Both the position numbers and the translations under genes were made by a program. The notes under the pieces are model-generated. The model was not told where the DNA came from, did not search any database, and saw nothing but the letters and a program-made list of their open reading frames with translations. A stretch of DNA of 64,000 bases from Nocardia rhamnosiphila NBRC 108938 (GTDB taxonomy: Bacteria; Actinomycetota; Actinomycetes; Mycobacteriales; Mycobacteriaceae): the NCBI RefSeq assembly GCF_000720425.1, contig NZ_JOAJ01000006.1:62001-126000 (forward strand), given 5' to 3'. Below, piece after piece: positions 25,544 to 34,034 of the stretch. Every line of letters starts with the position of its first letter. Within the stretch, counting starts at the first letter, position 1.

Positions 25544-27970
25544 ATGGCGCGTGATCTGCCGTTCGACGGCGACGAAGAGGTCACCGAACGCGGTGGTGAC
25601 ACCGCCTATCGCATTGCCAGCGCCACATCGCGAGTGGCGCGCGGCGGCGCCTATGTGACCGGCGGCGCGCTGATCGCGAACAACGGCGGCGGGGTCCCGG
25701 CGCCGCCCAGTGAACTGGACAGCCGTAACGCCGGCTGGGCCTACAGCGCCGATCCCGATCCCGATGTCCCCAGTCCGGTGATCACCTTCCCGGATCCGGA
25801 TCCCGTGCAGCCCGAGGCGCCGGGCTCCGCCGGAGACGCGAGCACGACCATGCCGCTCCCGCACGGCCCGACATTCGACATCCAGGTCGGCCGCCCCGGC
25901 GATTTCGATCTCGACGACTACTACCCGGGTGTCCACACCGAGGACATCCCCGGACTGGCACTGGTACCCGGCTCGCCCGAGGGCGGTGCGCCCGGTGCCG
26001 ACTACATGCCGGGAACCGGGGTACCCGAATCCAAGATCCCGGGTATGCCCGAGTTCGGCGCGCCGGATCCGGGTCTGCCGCCCGACAACATCCCGGGTTT
26101 CGACGGTATCCCCGGATGGGGACAGGGATTTCCGCTGCCCGGTAACGAAGGTTTGGGTGCCCCGGGCGAATTCGAGCTGCCGGCACCGGGCGACGCGTTC
26201 CAGACCGATATCTTCGACCTGCCCCGGTTCGACCTGAGTCCCGATTCCTCGGCGCAGGCGGTGGCGCGCAGTGCCGACGACGGCGACTGGGGTTTCGACC
26301 TCGCCGATCTCCTCGCGCGCCCGGCCGGTGATCCGGCGTCCGGTTGGTACGGCGAGGACGGTCCGACCGGCGAGTTGGTCATCGACTACGGGGTCGACGG
26401 CGGGTTCGTCGTCGCCGACGGGTTCGGCCACGCGGTGGCCATCGATTCCCATATGGGACTCGATATCTCGGCGGGCGCCGACGGTTTCTGGGTCACCAGC
26501 GACTGGGATCTCGATATCACCGTCGGTGACGGCAGCCTGCTCGACGATCGGCTCGATCAGTACCTCGACTGGGCCCAGTCCGGCACCGCCGCGTCCGATT
26601 TGTGGCAGTCCGCCGGCCGCGATCCGCTCGACGCCGCCGCACGGGCGGACGCGGGCGCGGAGGCCGCGGCTCGCGGAGCCGACTCCGGTATCGCGGCCGG
26701 GGCGGACGCCGCGGTTCCCGGTGTCGCGTCCGGCGCCGGTGCGGCCTCCGGCGCCGCGGCGTCGACCGGCGCCGGCGCCGCGATGGCCCCGGGCGCCGCG
26801 GCTCCCGGGCCGCTCCCGGGCGCCGCGATGGCCCCGGGACCCGTCGCTCCCGGGCCGATCGCCCCGGCTCCGATGGCGCCCGCTCCGATGGCGGCGGCTC
26901 CGATCGCGCCGGCTCCGATGGCTCCGGCGCCTGTCCCGCCGCCGATCGTCGTACCGGCCGCGATGGCACCGGCGGTGCAGCCGGTCGCGGCGACCCCGCT
27001 GCAGACCACGGTTCAGCCCGATGCGGCGACCACCCCGATGGCCAATGTCCTTCATGCGCCGGCGGGACCGTCGCCGCTCACCGCGCCCGCCGCGCAGCTC
27101 CCGGATCTGTTCCACCGGCCGCCGCAGGCTCCGACGCCGGACCCGCAGCCGCCGGCCGAGCCGGTCCTGCCCGGGTCCTCCAGTCCGGTCGTGCCGACCA
27201 CCACCGTGCCGACAACCACCGGCGACGCCACGTCCACCACCGGCCCCACGACCACCGGCCCCGACGGCCCCACGACCACGTCCCCGGACGGCAGCACCAC
27301 GGTGGGCGGCAGCACCACACCGTCGATCGGCGGGAGTACCGGCACGTCTCCGGACGGTTCGACCACCTCACCGGAAACCACCACCGGCACCGCGGGACCG
27401 TCCACCGGCACCACATCGCCGGAAACCACCACCTCCGAGGACGGGACCACCGGCAGCACCGGCGAATCGACCGGAGTCACCACCACGGGCCCCGGCTCCT
27501 CCGCCGGCGAGACGGTGACCGGCGGTACCACCACCGACCCGATCGGTGGAACCAGCGCGAACGCCCCGAGCACGGGCGACCGGACACCGGACGGAACCCC
27601 GTCCACGGTGGATGTCCCCACCCAGCCGGTGCCCACCCACCAGGTGCCCACCGCGGATCAACCGCAGGCCCCGGTGCCCACCGTGAGCGTGCCGACCCAG
27701 CAGCCGGTGCTGCCGGATGCGGCGCCGGTGGCGCCGCATCCGTTGCCGACACCACTCCCGGTGGCGCCCCAGGTGCAGCCGATCGCCGATCACGGTTCGC
27801 CGGTTCCGTACGATGTGCACGCGGTGGCCGTCACGCCGCATACCGAACACACCGCGTTCGGTATCGCGGGCGGTGGCCTGAGCGGTGATCTGTCCGGCGG
27901 ATTGCTGCCACATACAGTGGCGGTGACCGAGGACCCGATTGCCGATCACGGCCACTGGGTATTCATGTGA
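25544..27970 (+). CDS. IniB-like low-complexity protein, 808 aa
   Basis: A large acidic-then-Pro/Thr-rich protein placed directly before an iniA homologue, the position of iniB in mycobacteria. Sequence similarity to IniB is not obvious to me, so the name is positional. Residues 1-60 are folded-looking, 60-235 are Asp/Pro/Gly-rich, 240-360 form a compact segment (GELVIDYGVDGGFVVADGF, LDISAGADGFWVTSDW). PAPMA pentapeptide repeats lie at about 440-465, a Thr/Ser/Gly mucin-like tract at about 549-666, and a Pro/Val tail ends in GHWVFM. No signal peptide or transmembrane helix is seen. It may be a wall-associated or scaffold protein. ATG at 25544 with GGAGTTTGG upstream. Confidence 0.7.
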   Translation: MARDLPFDGDEEVTERGGDTAYRIASATSRVARGGAYVTGGALIANNGGGVPAPPSELDSRNAGWAYSADPDPDVPSPVITFPDPDPVQPEAPGSAGDASTTMPLPHGPTFDIQVGRPGDFDLDDYYPGVHTEDIPGLALVPGSPEGGAPGADYMPGTGVPESKIPGMPEFGAPDPGLPPDNIPGFDGIPGWGQGFPLPGNEGLGAPGEFELPAPGDAFQTDIFDLPRFDLSPDSSAQAVARSADDGDWGFDLADLLARPAGDPASGWYGEDGPTGELVIDYGVDGGFVVADGFGHAVAIDSHMGLDISAGADGFWVTSDWDLDITVGDGSLLDDRLDQYLDWAQSGTAASDLWQSAGRDPLDAAARADAGAEAAARGADSGIAAGADAAVPGVASGAGAASGAAASTGAGAAMAPGAAAPGPLPGAAMAPGPVAPGPIAPAPMAPAPMAAAPIAPAPMAPAPVPPPIVVPAAMAPAVQPVAATPLQTTVQPDAATTPMANVLHAPAGPSPLTAPAAQLPDLFHRPPQAPTPDPQPPAEPVLPGSSSPVVPTTTVPTTTGDATSTTGPTTTGPDGPTTTSPDGSTTVGGSTTPSIGGSTGTSPDGSTTSPETTTGTAGPSTGTTSPETTTSEDGTTGSTGESTGVTTTGPGSSAGETVTGGTTTDPIGGTSANAPSTGDRTPDGTPSTVDVPTQPVPTHQVPTADQPQAPVPTVSVPTQQPVLPDAAPVAPHPLPTPLPVAPQVQPIADHGSPVPYDVHAVAVTPHTEHTAFGIAGGGLSGDLSGGLLPHTVAVTEDPIADHGHWVFM
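26860..26940 (+). repeat. 15-bp tandem repeats encoding PAPMA units
   Basis: About five imperfect 15-base units of the form CCGGCTCCGATGGCG encode Pro-Ala-Pro-Met-Ala. They are flanked by looser copies back to about 26780. Such repeats can vary in copy number between strains. Confidence 0.8.
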
Positions 27971-28046
27971 CGGTTCACGACCGGCGGGGGTGCTGTCCGG
28001 TCGTACGGGGGGTGATTCGACCGGGCTCGGTCGATGACGGGATGTT

Positions 28047-29876
28047 GTGACCGACAGTGAGGAGCAGGGCTTGTCTGCCGTAGCCGGACCGCGGGCCGCC
28101 ACGGTGAAGAACCCGGATGTGATGGCCCCCCTCATCCAGATCATCGATGAGCTGCGGGACGTATCACGCACCGCGAGTCGTAACGACTTGCGGGGCCGGC
28201 TCGGGATGGTGCGTGCCCGGGTGGCCGATACACGGGTGCGGCTGGTGGTGGTCGGTCCGCCGAAGAGCGGGATGAGCACCCTGGTCAACACCATGGCGGG
28301 GGCGCCGATCAGCGCCACCGACAGCGCGATCAGCGTGCCCGCGATCGTGGAGTACGGCCCGGAACCCTCCGCCACTCTCATCCGCCGCGAGGGCGGCGGG
28401 CGGATCCGTCGTCAGCCCGTCGATCCGCTGAATCCGGCTCCGGCGCTCACGGCCAAGGGGGTGATCCGGGCCGATTTCACCCAGCCCAGTCCCTTGCTGG
28501 CCGAGGGGATCGTGCTGATGGACGCGCCCGGTGCTTCCGTGCAGGAACGCAGCACCTGGTCGATGATCGCCGCCGCCGACGCCGTGCTCTACGTAAGCGA
28601 TGCGGACAACGAGTACAGCCGGGATCAGATCGCGCATCTGCACCGGATCGGGCAGGTGTGCCCCACGGTGATCTGTGTGCTCAACAAGATCGACCGCAAC
28701 CCGCACTGGACGCATGTGCAGGAACGCAATCGCGAACTGCTCGATGCCGCCGGACTGGGTTTCGCGGTGGCGCCGGTCTCGGCCGCCATCCATCAGGAGG
28801 CGCAGCAGTCGGGCGATCAGCAGCGCGCGATCGAATCGGGTCTGCCGCAACTGGTCGAACATCTGCGCGACTACGTGGTCGCCCACGCCGACGCGGCAGC
28901 CGTACAGTCCGCCGTGCGCGATATCCGGCTGGTCGGCGACCATCTCGGTGTCACGCTGCGCACCGAGGCCGACGCGCTCCGTGATCCGCGTCGCCGGGCC
29001 CATGTGACCCAGCAGCTGGCCATCGCCCGGGACCAGGCCGATCAGCTGCGCCAGCGCACCGCGACCTGGCAGATCACGCTCGCCGACGGCAGCACCGAAC
29101 TCATGGCCGATATCGAACACGATCTCCGGCACCGGCTGCGGATCCTGGTGCGCGACGCCGAAGCCGAGATCTCGCGTACCGACCCGGCGGCCCACTGGGC
29201 GCGCTTCGGCACCGATCTCGAGGCCAGGATCGCCGAGGCGATCGCGGAGAATTTCGATACGGCCAACTATCGTGCCGAGGAATTGGGTGAACAGGTGGCC
29301 GCGCGGTTTCCCGCCGACCACCGCCGCCCGGAACTGCCCGATATCCGTCCGCAGTATCCCGCCGAACTGCTGGAGAACGTCGCGCCACTGGAGCCGCTGC
29401 AGAGCGCCAAAGCCGGTGTCACCGAGCAGTTCCTGACCGCGCTGCGCGGTTCCTACGGTGGAATCCTGATGGTCGGCCTGGCCACCAGTCTGCTCGGCAT
29501 GTCCCTGGTGAACTGGTATTCGGCCGGTGCCGGCATCCTGCTCGGTCTGCATGCCCTGTGGGAGGACCGGCGCACCCGCCGGCAGCGGCGGCAGGCCGAG
29601 GCCAAGGTGGCGCTGGCGCGTCTGATGGACGATGTGGTGTTCCAGGTCGGCAAGGAATCCCGGACCCGCCTGCGTGAGGTGCAGCGGGTGCTGCGCGATC
29701 ATTTCACCGATATAGCCACCGACGCGTTGCGTACCGCGGACGAGGCGCTGCGGGTCGCCGAGGAAGCGGGCGCCCAGTACGGCGATCGGGGTGCGGAGCG
29801 GCTCGCCCGGTTGGACAGCGAGATGGGTAAATTGCGCGACCTGCGCCAGCAGGCCGACAGTTTCGTCGCCGCCTGA
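28047..29876 (+). CDS. iniA: IniA-type dynamin-like GTPase with altered P-loop
   Basis: A bacterial dynamin-like protein of 609 aa resembling mycobacterial IniA (640 aa), a membrane-remodelling GTPase induced by isoniazid and other cell-wall drugs. The match is clear in the stalk (LRHRLRILVRDAE, DPAAHWARFGTDLE) and in the membrane-inserting hydrophobic loops (RGSYGGILMVGLATSLLG, SAGAGILLGLHAL, residues about 470-506). G3 is DAPG near 158 and G4 is NKID. The P-loop reads GPPKSGMST (70-78), with Met76 in place of the invariant Lys. GTG start. No iniC follows. Confidence 0.88.
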   Translation: MTDSEEQGLSAVAGPRAATVKNPDVMAPLIQIIDELRDVSRTASRNDLRGRLGMVRARVADTRVRLVVVGPPKSGMSTLVNTMAGAPISATDSAISVPAIVEYGPEPSATLIRREGGGRIRRQPVDPLNPAPALTAKGVIRADFTQPSPLLAEGIVLMDAPGASVQERSTWSMIAAADAVLYVSDADNEYSRDQIAHLHRIGQVCPTVICVLNKIDRNPHWTHVQERNRELLDAAGLGFAVAPVSAAIHQEAQQSGDQQRAIESGLPQLVEHLRDYVVAHADAAAVQSAVRDIRLVGDHLGVTLRTEADALRDPRRRAHVTQQLAIARDQADQLRQRTATWQITLADGSTELMADIEHDLRHRLRILVRDAEAEISRTDPAAHWARFGTDLEARIAEAIAENFDTANYRAEELGEQVAARFPADHRRPELPDIRPQYPAELLENVAPLEPLQSAKAGVTEQFLTALRGSYGGILMVGLATSLLGMSLVNWYSAGAGILLGLHALWEDRRTRRQRRQAEAKVALARLMDDVVFQVGKESRTRLREVQRVLRDHFTDIATDALRTADEALRVAEEAGAQYGDRGAERLARLDSEMGKLRDLRQQADSFVAA

Positions 29877-29882
29877 CCCCGA

Positions 29883-31895
29883 TCAGCGCCGGGGGCGGCT
29901 GCGCCACGGGGTGCCGCCGGTCTTGTTGTGCGCCGGGCGGAATGTTCCGGCCTCCTGGGAGCCCTCGGCCCGGATCAGGTGGGTGACCGCGTTGATCAGC
30001 GCGAGGTGGGTGAACGCCTGCGGGAAGTTGCCCAGATGCCGGCCGGTGGACGGGTCGATCTCCTCGGCGTAGAGCTTGAGCGGGCTGGCATGGGTGAGCA
30101 GCCGTTCGCACAGTCTGCGGGCGCGCCCGATCTCACCTATTTCCACCAGTGCCGAGACCAGCCAGAACGAGCAGATGGTGAAGCTGCCCTCGGGGCTGAC
30201 CTGCCCATCGTCGGTGGTCTCGTTGCGGTAGCGCAGTACCAGGCCGTTCTCCGTGAGCTCGTCGGCGATGCCGAGCACAGTGGCGCGGACCCGCCGGTCG
30301 TCCGGGGGCAGGAACCGGGTGAGTACCACCAGCAGCAGTGAGGCATCGAGGGTGGTGCCGCCGTACACCTGGGTGAAGCGACCGCGGTTGTCCACGCCGT
30401 GGGCCAGCACATCGGCCCGGATCTCCTCGGCGATCCGATGCCATTCCTGGGCGATATGCGTCTGACCGTGCAGTTCCGCGATTCGCGCACCGCGGTCCAG
30501 CGCCACCCAGCACATCACCTTCGAGGAGGTGAAGTGCTGGGGTTCGCCGCGGACCTCCCAGAGGCTGCGGTCGGGTTCGCGCCAGTGGTCGATGGCGGCG
30601 CCGACCTGGCGCTCCAGCATGGGCCACAGCGTTTCCGGTACGTGCTGACGGCTTTTCACGTGCAGGTAGACCGCGTCGAGCATGGTCCCCCAGATATCGT
30701 GCTGCTCCTGGTTGTAGGCGCCGTTACCGATCCGGACCGGCCGGGCGTTGCCGTACCCGGACAGGTGATCGAGGGTGCGTTCGGTCAGATCGCGTTCCCC
30801 GCCGATGCCGTACAGCACCTGCAGGGGTACTGCCTCGCCGTCGGGTCCGGTGGTGGCGTCGTGCAGGAAGGCGAAGAAATCGTCGGCTTCGCGGTCGAGG
30901 CCCAGCGTGTACAGACCCCACAGGGCGAAACTGGCATCCCGCACCCAGGAGTAGCGGTAGTCCCAGTTGCGCTCGCCGCCGGGGGACTCGGGCAGCGAGG
31001 TGGTGGCGGCGGCCATGAGGGCGCCGGTGGGGGCGTAGGTGAGGCCCTTCAGGGTGAGGGCGCTGCGTTGCAGATAGCGGCGCCAGGGATGGTCCGGGAA
31101 ATCACCGAGGGTGACCCACTGCCGCCAGCATTCGATGGTCGTCCACATCTTCTCGGTGGCCTCGGCGAAGGTCTGCGGCGCGGGCAGTTCCGACCAGGTG
31201 AGCGCGACATAGGCGCAGTCGCCCTCGCGCATCCGGGTCCGCGCCCGGGCCTCGCGCCCCTCCAGACCCAGCCGGAGGTCGGTGGTGAGTACCAGGGTGG
31301 GCCCGGCCGTGGGGTCGGCGGCACAGACCGCGGAGGCCTCCTCGTACACCTTGCCCGTGTACTCCCAGGTGGCCGAGGCCCGGTGGTAGTCGAACGACGG
31401 TTCACAGCTCAGTTCGAGTTCGACCGTGCCGCTCACACATTTGACCGTGCGCAGCAGCATATGGGCGGCGTCCCAATCGGTCGGTGTGCGGCGATGGGTG
31501 CGACTGCGCTGGTCGGTGCTGTGCCACGGGCCCAGCACCAGCGCGTCCCGGACGATCAGCCAGCCCGCTTCGGTCTGCCAGGTGGTCTCCAGGATCATTC
31601 CGCCGGGCAGATAGCGGCGGGCGGCGGGCACGGTGCGTCCGTAGGGGCCCAGCCGGAAATGGCCGGCACTGCGATCCAGGATGGCGCCGAAAACGCTCGG
31701 TGAATCCGGGCGTGGGACGCACATCCACTCGACCGAGCCGTTGCTGGCGATCAGACAGGTGGTTTCGCAGTCGGACAGGAAGGCGTAGTCGTCGATGACC
31801 GGGAAGTTGCTCTGCGGCAGCTTGGTCTCGGGCGGGAGGGCCGGGAAGGTGCCCGGTTTCCCGTCGGCCGACGGTGCGTGCTCGGGACTCGGCAT
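29883..31895 (-). CDS. treH: Trehalase, glycoside hydrolase family 15
   Basis: A 670-aa GH15 enzyme with an N-terminal beta-sandwich (about residues 25-290) and a C-terminal alpha/alpha barrel. Signatures are NFPVIDDYAFLSDCETTCLI at the start, ERNWDYRYSWVRDASFAL, SGYGNARPVRIGNGAYNQ and the late EEIDPSTGRHLGNFPQAF. Actinobacterial enzymes of this type at this position (Rv2402 in M. tuberculosis) hydrolyse trehalose to glucose. A glucoamylase activity cannot be excluded from sequence. ATG at 31895. Convergent with iniA, with only six bases between stop codons. Confidence 0.88.
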   Translation of the reverse strand: MPSPEHAPSADGKPGTFPALPPETKLPQSNFPVIDDYAFLSDCETTCLIASNGSVEWMCVPRPDSPSVFGAILDRSAGHFRLGPYGRTVPAARRYLPGGMILETTWQTEAGWLIVRDALVLGPWHSTDQRSRTHRRTPTDWDAAHMLLRTVKCVSGTVELELSCEPSFDYHRASATWEYTGKVYEEASAVCAADPTAGPTLVLTTDLRLGLEGREARARTRMREGDCAYVALTWSELPAPQTFAEATEKMWTTIECWRQWVTLGDFPDHPWRRYLQRSALTLKGLTYAPTGALMAAATTSLPESPGGERNWDYRYSWVRDASFALWGLYTLGLDREADDFFAFLHDATTGPDGEAVPLQVLYGIGGERDLTERTLDHLSGYGNARPVRIGNGAYNQEQHDIWGTMLDAVYLHVKSRQHVPETLWPMLERQVGAAIDHWREPDRSLWEVRGEPQHFTSSKVMCWVALDRGARIAELHGQTHIAQEWHRIAEEIRADVLAHGVDNRGRFTQVYGGTTLDASLLLVVLTRFLPPDDRRVRATVLGIADELTENGLVLRYRNETTDDGQVSPEGSFTICSFWLVSALVEIGEIGRARRLCERLLTHASPLKLYAEEIDPSTGRHLGNFPQAFTHLALINAVTHLIRAEGSQEAGTFRPAHNKTGGTPWRSRPRR

Positions 31896-31937
31896 ACCCC
31901 ATCATGGGTCGCGCGGCCCCGAGCCGTCCACCACGGT

Positions 31938-32600
31938 TCAGCCGACGCGCCGGATCCGGGCCAGCCAGGCGGCGAGCTCCACCTTGCCCGCCGCGCCGAG
32001 CGTGAGGTCCCCGGCCCGGTCCGCGACCGTCTCGGTGATCCGGCCGTAGTAGTGGTCGGGCCGCAGGTCCTCGACCTCCCAGTGCGGGCCGGTGAACGAG
32101 TCGCGGATCATTGCCGCGCCGATCCGCGGACCGAACCCGGGCTCGGTGTCCGAGAGCGCCAGAATGTGCACATACCCGCCCGGCGCGCACAGCCGGTGCA
32201 GTGTCCGGACGTAGTCGGCCCGGGCCCCGGCGTCGGAGACGAACACGTGGAACAGGGCACTGTCGACGATCGTGTCGAAGGTGCCGAGCGGGTTGTCACC
32301 GGCATCGGCGAGCGCGACCATATCGGCCACGTCGAACCGTGCGGCCGGCACCTCCTTGGCCGCGGCGTTGCGGCGGGCGTAGGCGACCGCGCTCGGGGAG
32401 AGATCCACGCCGAGCACGTCGTAGCCCAGGGCGGTGAGCGCGATGGTGTGCTCACCGGCGCCCGCGCCGGGGTCCAGGACGCGGCCGCGGATCCGGCCGG
32501 CCCGTTCCAGCTCGACGATCGCGGGCTGGGGTTCGCCGATGATCCACGGCGCGGTGTCGTTGTCGTAGGCGGAGTTCCATACCTCTGGTGCCTGTGTCAT
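31938..32600 (-). CDS. Class I SAM-dependent methyltransferase
   Basis: A 220-aa Rossmann-fold methyltransferase. Motif I is VLDPGAGAGEH, the acidic end of strand 2 is VLGVDLSPSAV, motif II is FDVADMVAL and the strand-4 motif IVDSALFHVF follows. The family resembles small-molecule methyltransferases (thiopurine/tellurite type). The ATG at 32600 lies six bases after a -10 CAGGCT with no Shine-Dalgarno. Its promoter has the 19-bp spacer of MerR-activated genes and is almost identical to that of the SnoaL-like gene at 52434, so both probably answer to the same signal. Confidence 0.85.
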   Translation of the reverse strand: MTQAPEVWNSAYDNDTAPWIIGEPQPAIVELERAGRIRGRVLDPGAGAGEHTIALTALGYDVLGVDLSPSAVAYARRNAAAKEVPAARFDVADMVALADAGDNPLGTFDTIVDSALFHVFVSDAGARADYVRTLHRLCAPGGYVHILALSDTEPGFGPRIGAAMIRDSFTGPHWEVEDLRPDHYYGRITETVADRAGDLTLGAAGKVELAAWLARIRRVG

Positions 32601-32606
32601 GACCCC

Positions 32607-32637
32607 AGCCTGCAATCTCGAGTCGGGTTGAGGTCAA
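32607..32637 (-). promoter_or_regulatory. MerR-type promoter of the methyltransferase gene
   Basis: On the minus strand TTGACC (32637-32632), a 19-bp spacer containing CTCGAG, and CAGGCT (32612-32607), then GGGGTC and ATG. The long spacer with a dyad is typical of MerR-family activators that untwist the promoter. Nearly identical to 52396-52426. Confidence 0.65.
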
Positions 32638-32670
32638 GGCGCGGGTCGGGGTGGCCACCGTGCGGTGTTC

Positions 32671-32676
32671 TACGCT
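32671..32676 (+). promoter_or_regulatory. -10 box of the sulfate transport operon (leaderless)
   Basis: TACGCT, then GGTCGCC, then the GTG at 32684. Transcription should begin at the start codon. Confidence 0.6.
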
Positions 32677-32683
32677 GGTCGCC

Positions 32684-32893
32684 GTGGAGCGTATTGCCGA
32701 CTGGTGGGACGGGTTCGAGATGTGGGTGGCGGGTCTGCCGTTCATCCCGCAGTTCCTCGTGGTGCTGGTGGGTATGGTGCCGATCAGTTTCGCGATCGCC
32801 TACCTGATCGACCGGCTCCTGCACGTGGCGGGCGTCGCGCTGGGTCGCGACGACGCCGACGGGGACCGCGACGCCGGAAACGAGGTGTGCTGA
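32684..32893 (+). CDS. Small membrane protein, 69 aa, first gene of sulfate uptake operon
   Basis: One long hydrophobic segment (FIPQFLVVLVGMVPISFAIAYLI, residues about 21-43) follows an amphipathic Trp-rich N-terminus (ERIADWWDGFEMW). The C-terminus is charged (GRDDADGDRDAGNEVC). The GTG at 32684 has no RBS but lies seven bases after a -10 box. Its TGA overlaps the ATG of a 25-aa ORF (TGATG). M. tuberculosis also has short membrane proteins just before subI (the Rv2401 region), so it is probably a conserved accessory of sulfate uptake, role unknown. Confidence 0.75.
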   Translation: MERIADWWDGFEMWVAGLPFIPQFLVVLVGMVPISFAIAYLIDRLLHVAGVALGRDDADGDRDAGNEVC

Positions 32894-32970
32894 TGCCGCG
32901 CTCACGAGTGCAGCTCGCACTGCTGGCACTGCTGGTGCTGGTGATCGTCGCCTGGCTGTTCACCCGGTGA
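32893..32970 (+). CDS. 25-aa transmembrane microprotein coupled to subI
   Basis: ATG at 32893 overlaps the previous stop (TGATG), and its own TGA overlaps the subI GTG (GTGA). The product MPRSRVQLALLALLVLVIVA followed by WLFTR is a single hydrophobic helix with a basic N-terminus and an Arg at the end. The double overlap makes it a strong candidate for a real translated peptide and for coupling the ribosome into subI. It is too short for standard gene finders. Function unknown. Confidence 0.65.
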   Translation: MPRSRVQLALLALLVLVIVAWLFTR

Positions 32971-33998
32971 CGCGGGCTGTCGCGCGGCCGGTGCCTCGCC
33001 TGCTGGCAGTGCTGGTCACGGTGCCGATGCTGCTGGCCGGCTGTGCCGGGGGATCCAGTGACGAGGTCGGTGGCGGCGGGGCCGACGGCAGCGGCGGAAT
33101 CGTCGACCTGTACGCCTACGCCATCCCCAAGTCCGGTTACGACGAGGTGATCCCGAAGTTCAACGAGACCGAGGTGGGCGAGGGCGTGGAGGTGCGCCAG
33201 TCCTACGGCGCATCGGGGGACCAGTCCCGCAAGATCGCGCGCGGCGCGCCTGCCGATGTGGTGAGTTTCTCTCTCGAACCCGACATCACCCGCCTGGTCG
33301 ACGCCGGACTGGTGGATCCCGACTGGAACGCCGACGCCACTCGCGGGGTGCCCTTCGGCTCGGTGGTGGCGCTGGTGGTGCGTGCCGGGAATCCGAAGAA
33401 CATCCGGACCTGGGACGATCTGCTGCGCCCCGATGTCGAGGTGGTGATCCCCAATCCGTTCAGTTCCGGTTCCGCGAAATGGAACCTGCTCGCCCCCTAC
33501 GCCGCGGCCAGCGCGGGCGGGCAGAACCCGCAGGCGGGGGTGGACTACCTGAACCAGATGCTGACCCATGTGCGCGTACAGCCGAAATCGGGACGGGAGG
33601 CCACCGAGGCATTCCTGCAGGGCACCGGCGATGTGCTGATCAGCTACGAGAACGAGGCGATCTTCGCCGAACGGCACGGCGACCCGGTCGAGCACCTCGT
33701 GCCGGAGAACACCTTCAAGATCGAAAACCCGGTCGCGGTGCTCACCCATGCCCAGCATCCGGAGAAGGCGGTCGCCTTCCGCGACTTCCTCTATACGACC
33801 GAAGCGCAGCGTGCCTGGGCCGACGCGGGCTTCCGTCCGGTCGATCCGGGAGTGGCCGCCGAGTACACCGACCTCTTCCCACAGCCGCCCACCCTGTACA
33901 CCGTCGCCGACCTCGGTGGCTGGGCGACGGTGGAAGCGGAACTGTTCGCGCCCGAATCCGGCATCATCGCCGTCGCCTACGACAACGCGACCGAGTAG
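32967..33998 (+). CDS. subI: Sulfate-binding lipoprotein of the sulfate ABC transporter
   Basis: Periplasmic-side solute-binding protein of 343 aa that delivers sulfate (or thiosulfate) to CysTW. It has a lipoprotein signal peptide with lipobox LLAGC (Cys near residue 25), then a Gly/Ser linker and the sulfate-binding fold with QSYGASGDQSRKI, VNPD-like loops, PNPFSSGSAKWNLLAPY and QGTGDVLISYENEAIF, all typical of Sbp/CysP. GTG at 32967 overlaps the microprotein stop. A small hairpin (CCGGG-TGA-CCCGG) separates it from cysT. Confidence 0.95.
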   Translation: MTRAVARPVPRLLAVLVTVPMLLAGCAGGSSDEVGGGGADGSGGIVDLYAYAIPKSGYDEVIPKFNETEVGEGVEVRQSYGASGDQSRKIARGAPADVVSFSLEPDITRLVDAGLVDPDWNADATRGVPFGSVVALVVRAGNPKNIRTWDDLLRPDVEVVIPNPFSSGSAKWNLLAPYAAASAGGQNPQAGVDYLNQMLTHVRVQPKSGREATEAFLQGTGDVLISYENEAIFAERHGDPVEHLVPENTFKIENPVAVLTHAQHPEKAVAFRDFLYTTEAQRAWADAGFRPVDPGVAAEYTDLFPQPPTLYTVADLGGWATVEAELFAPESGIIAVAYDNATE

Positions 33999-34034
33999 CC
34001 GGGTGACCCGGCCCACACGCGATACTCGATACTC

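Noticed and set aside
25424..27115. 563-codon minus-strand frame opposite the IniB-like gene
   Set aside because: Arg/Gly/His low-complexity shadow of the repetitive plus-strand gene, running through its promoter.
33999..34034. Internal promoter in the subI-cysT gap (repeated GATACTC)
   Set aside because: Does not fit TANNNT with proper spacing; more likely just a short spacer with a small hairpin.
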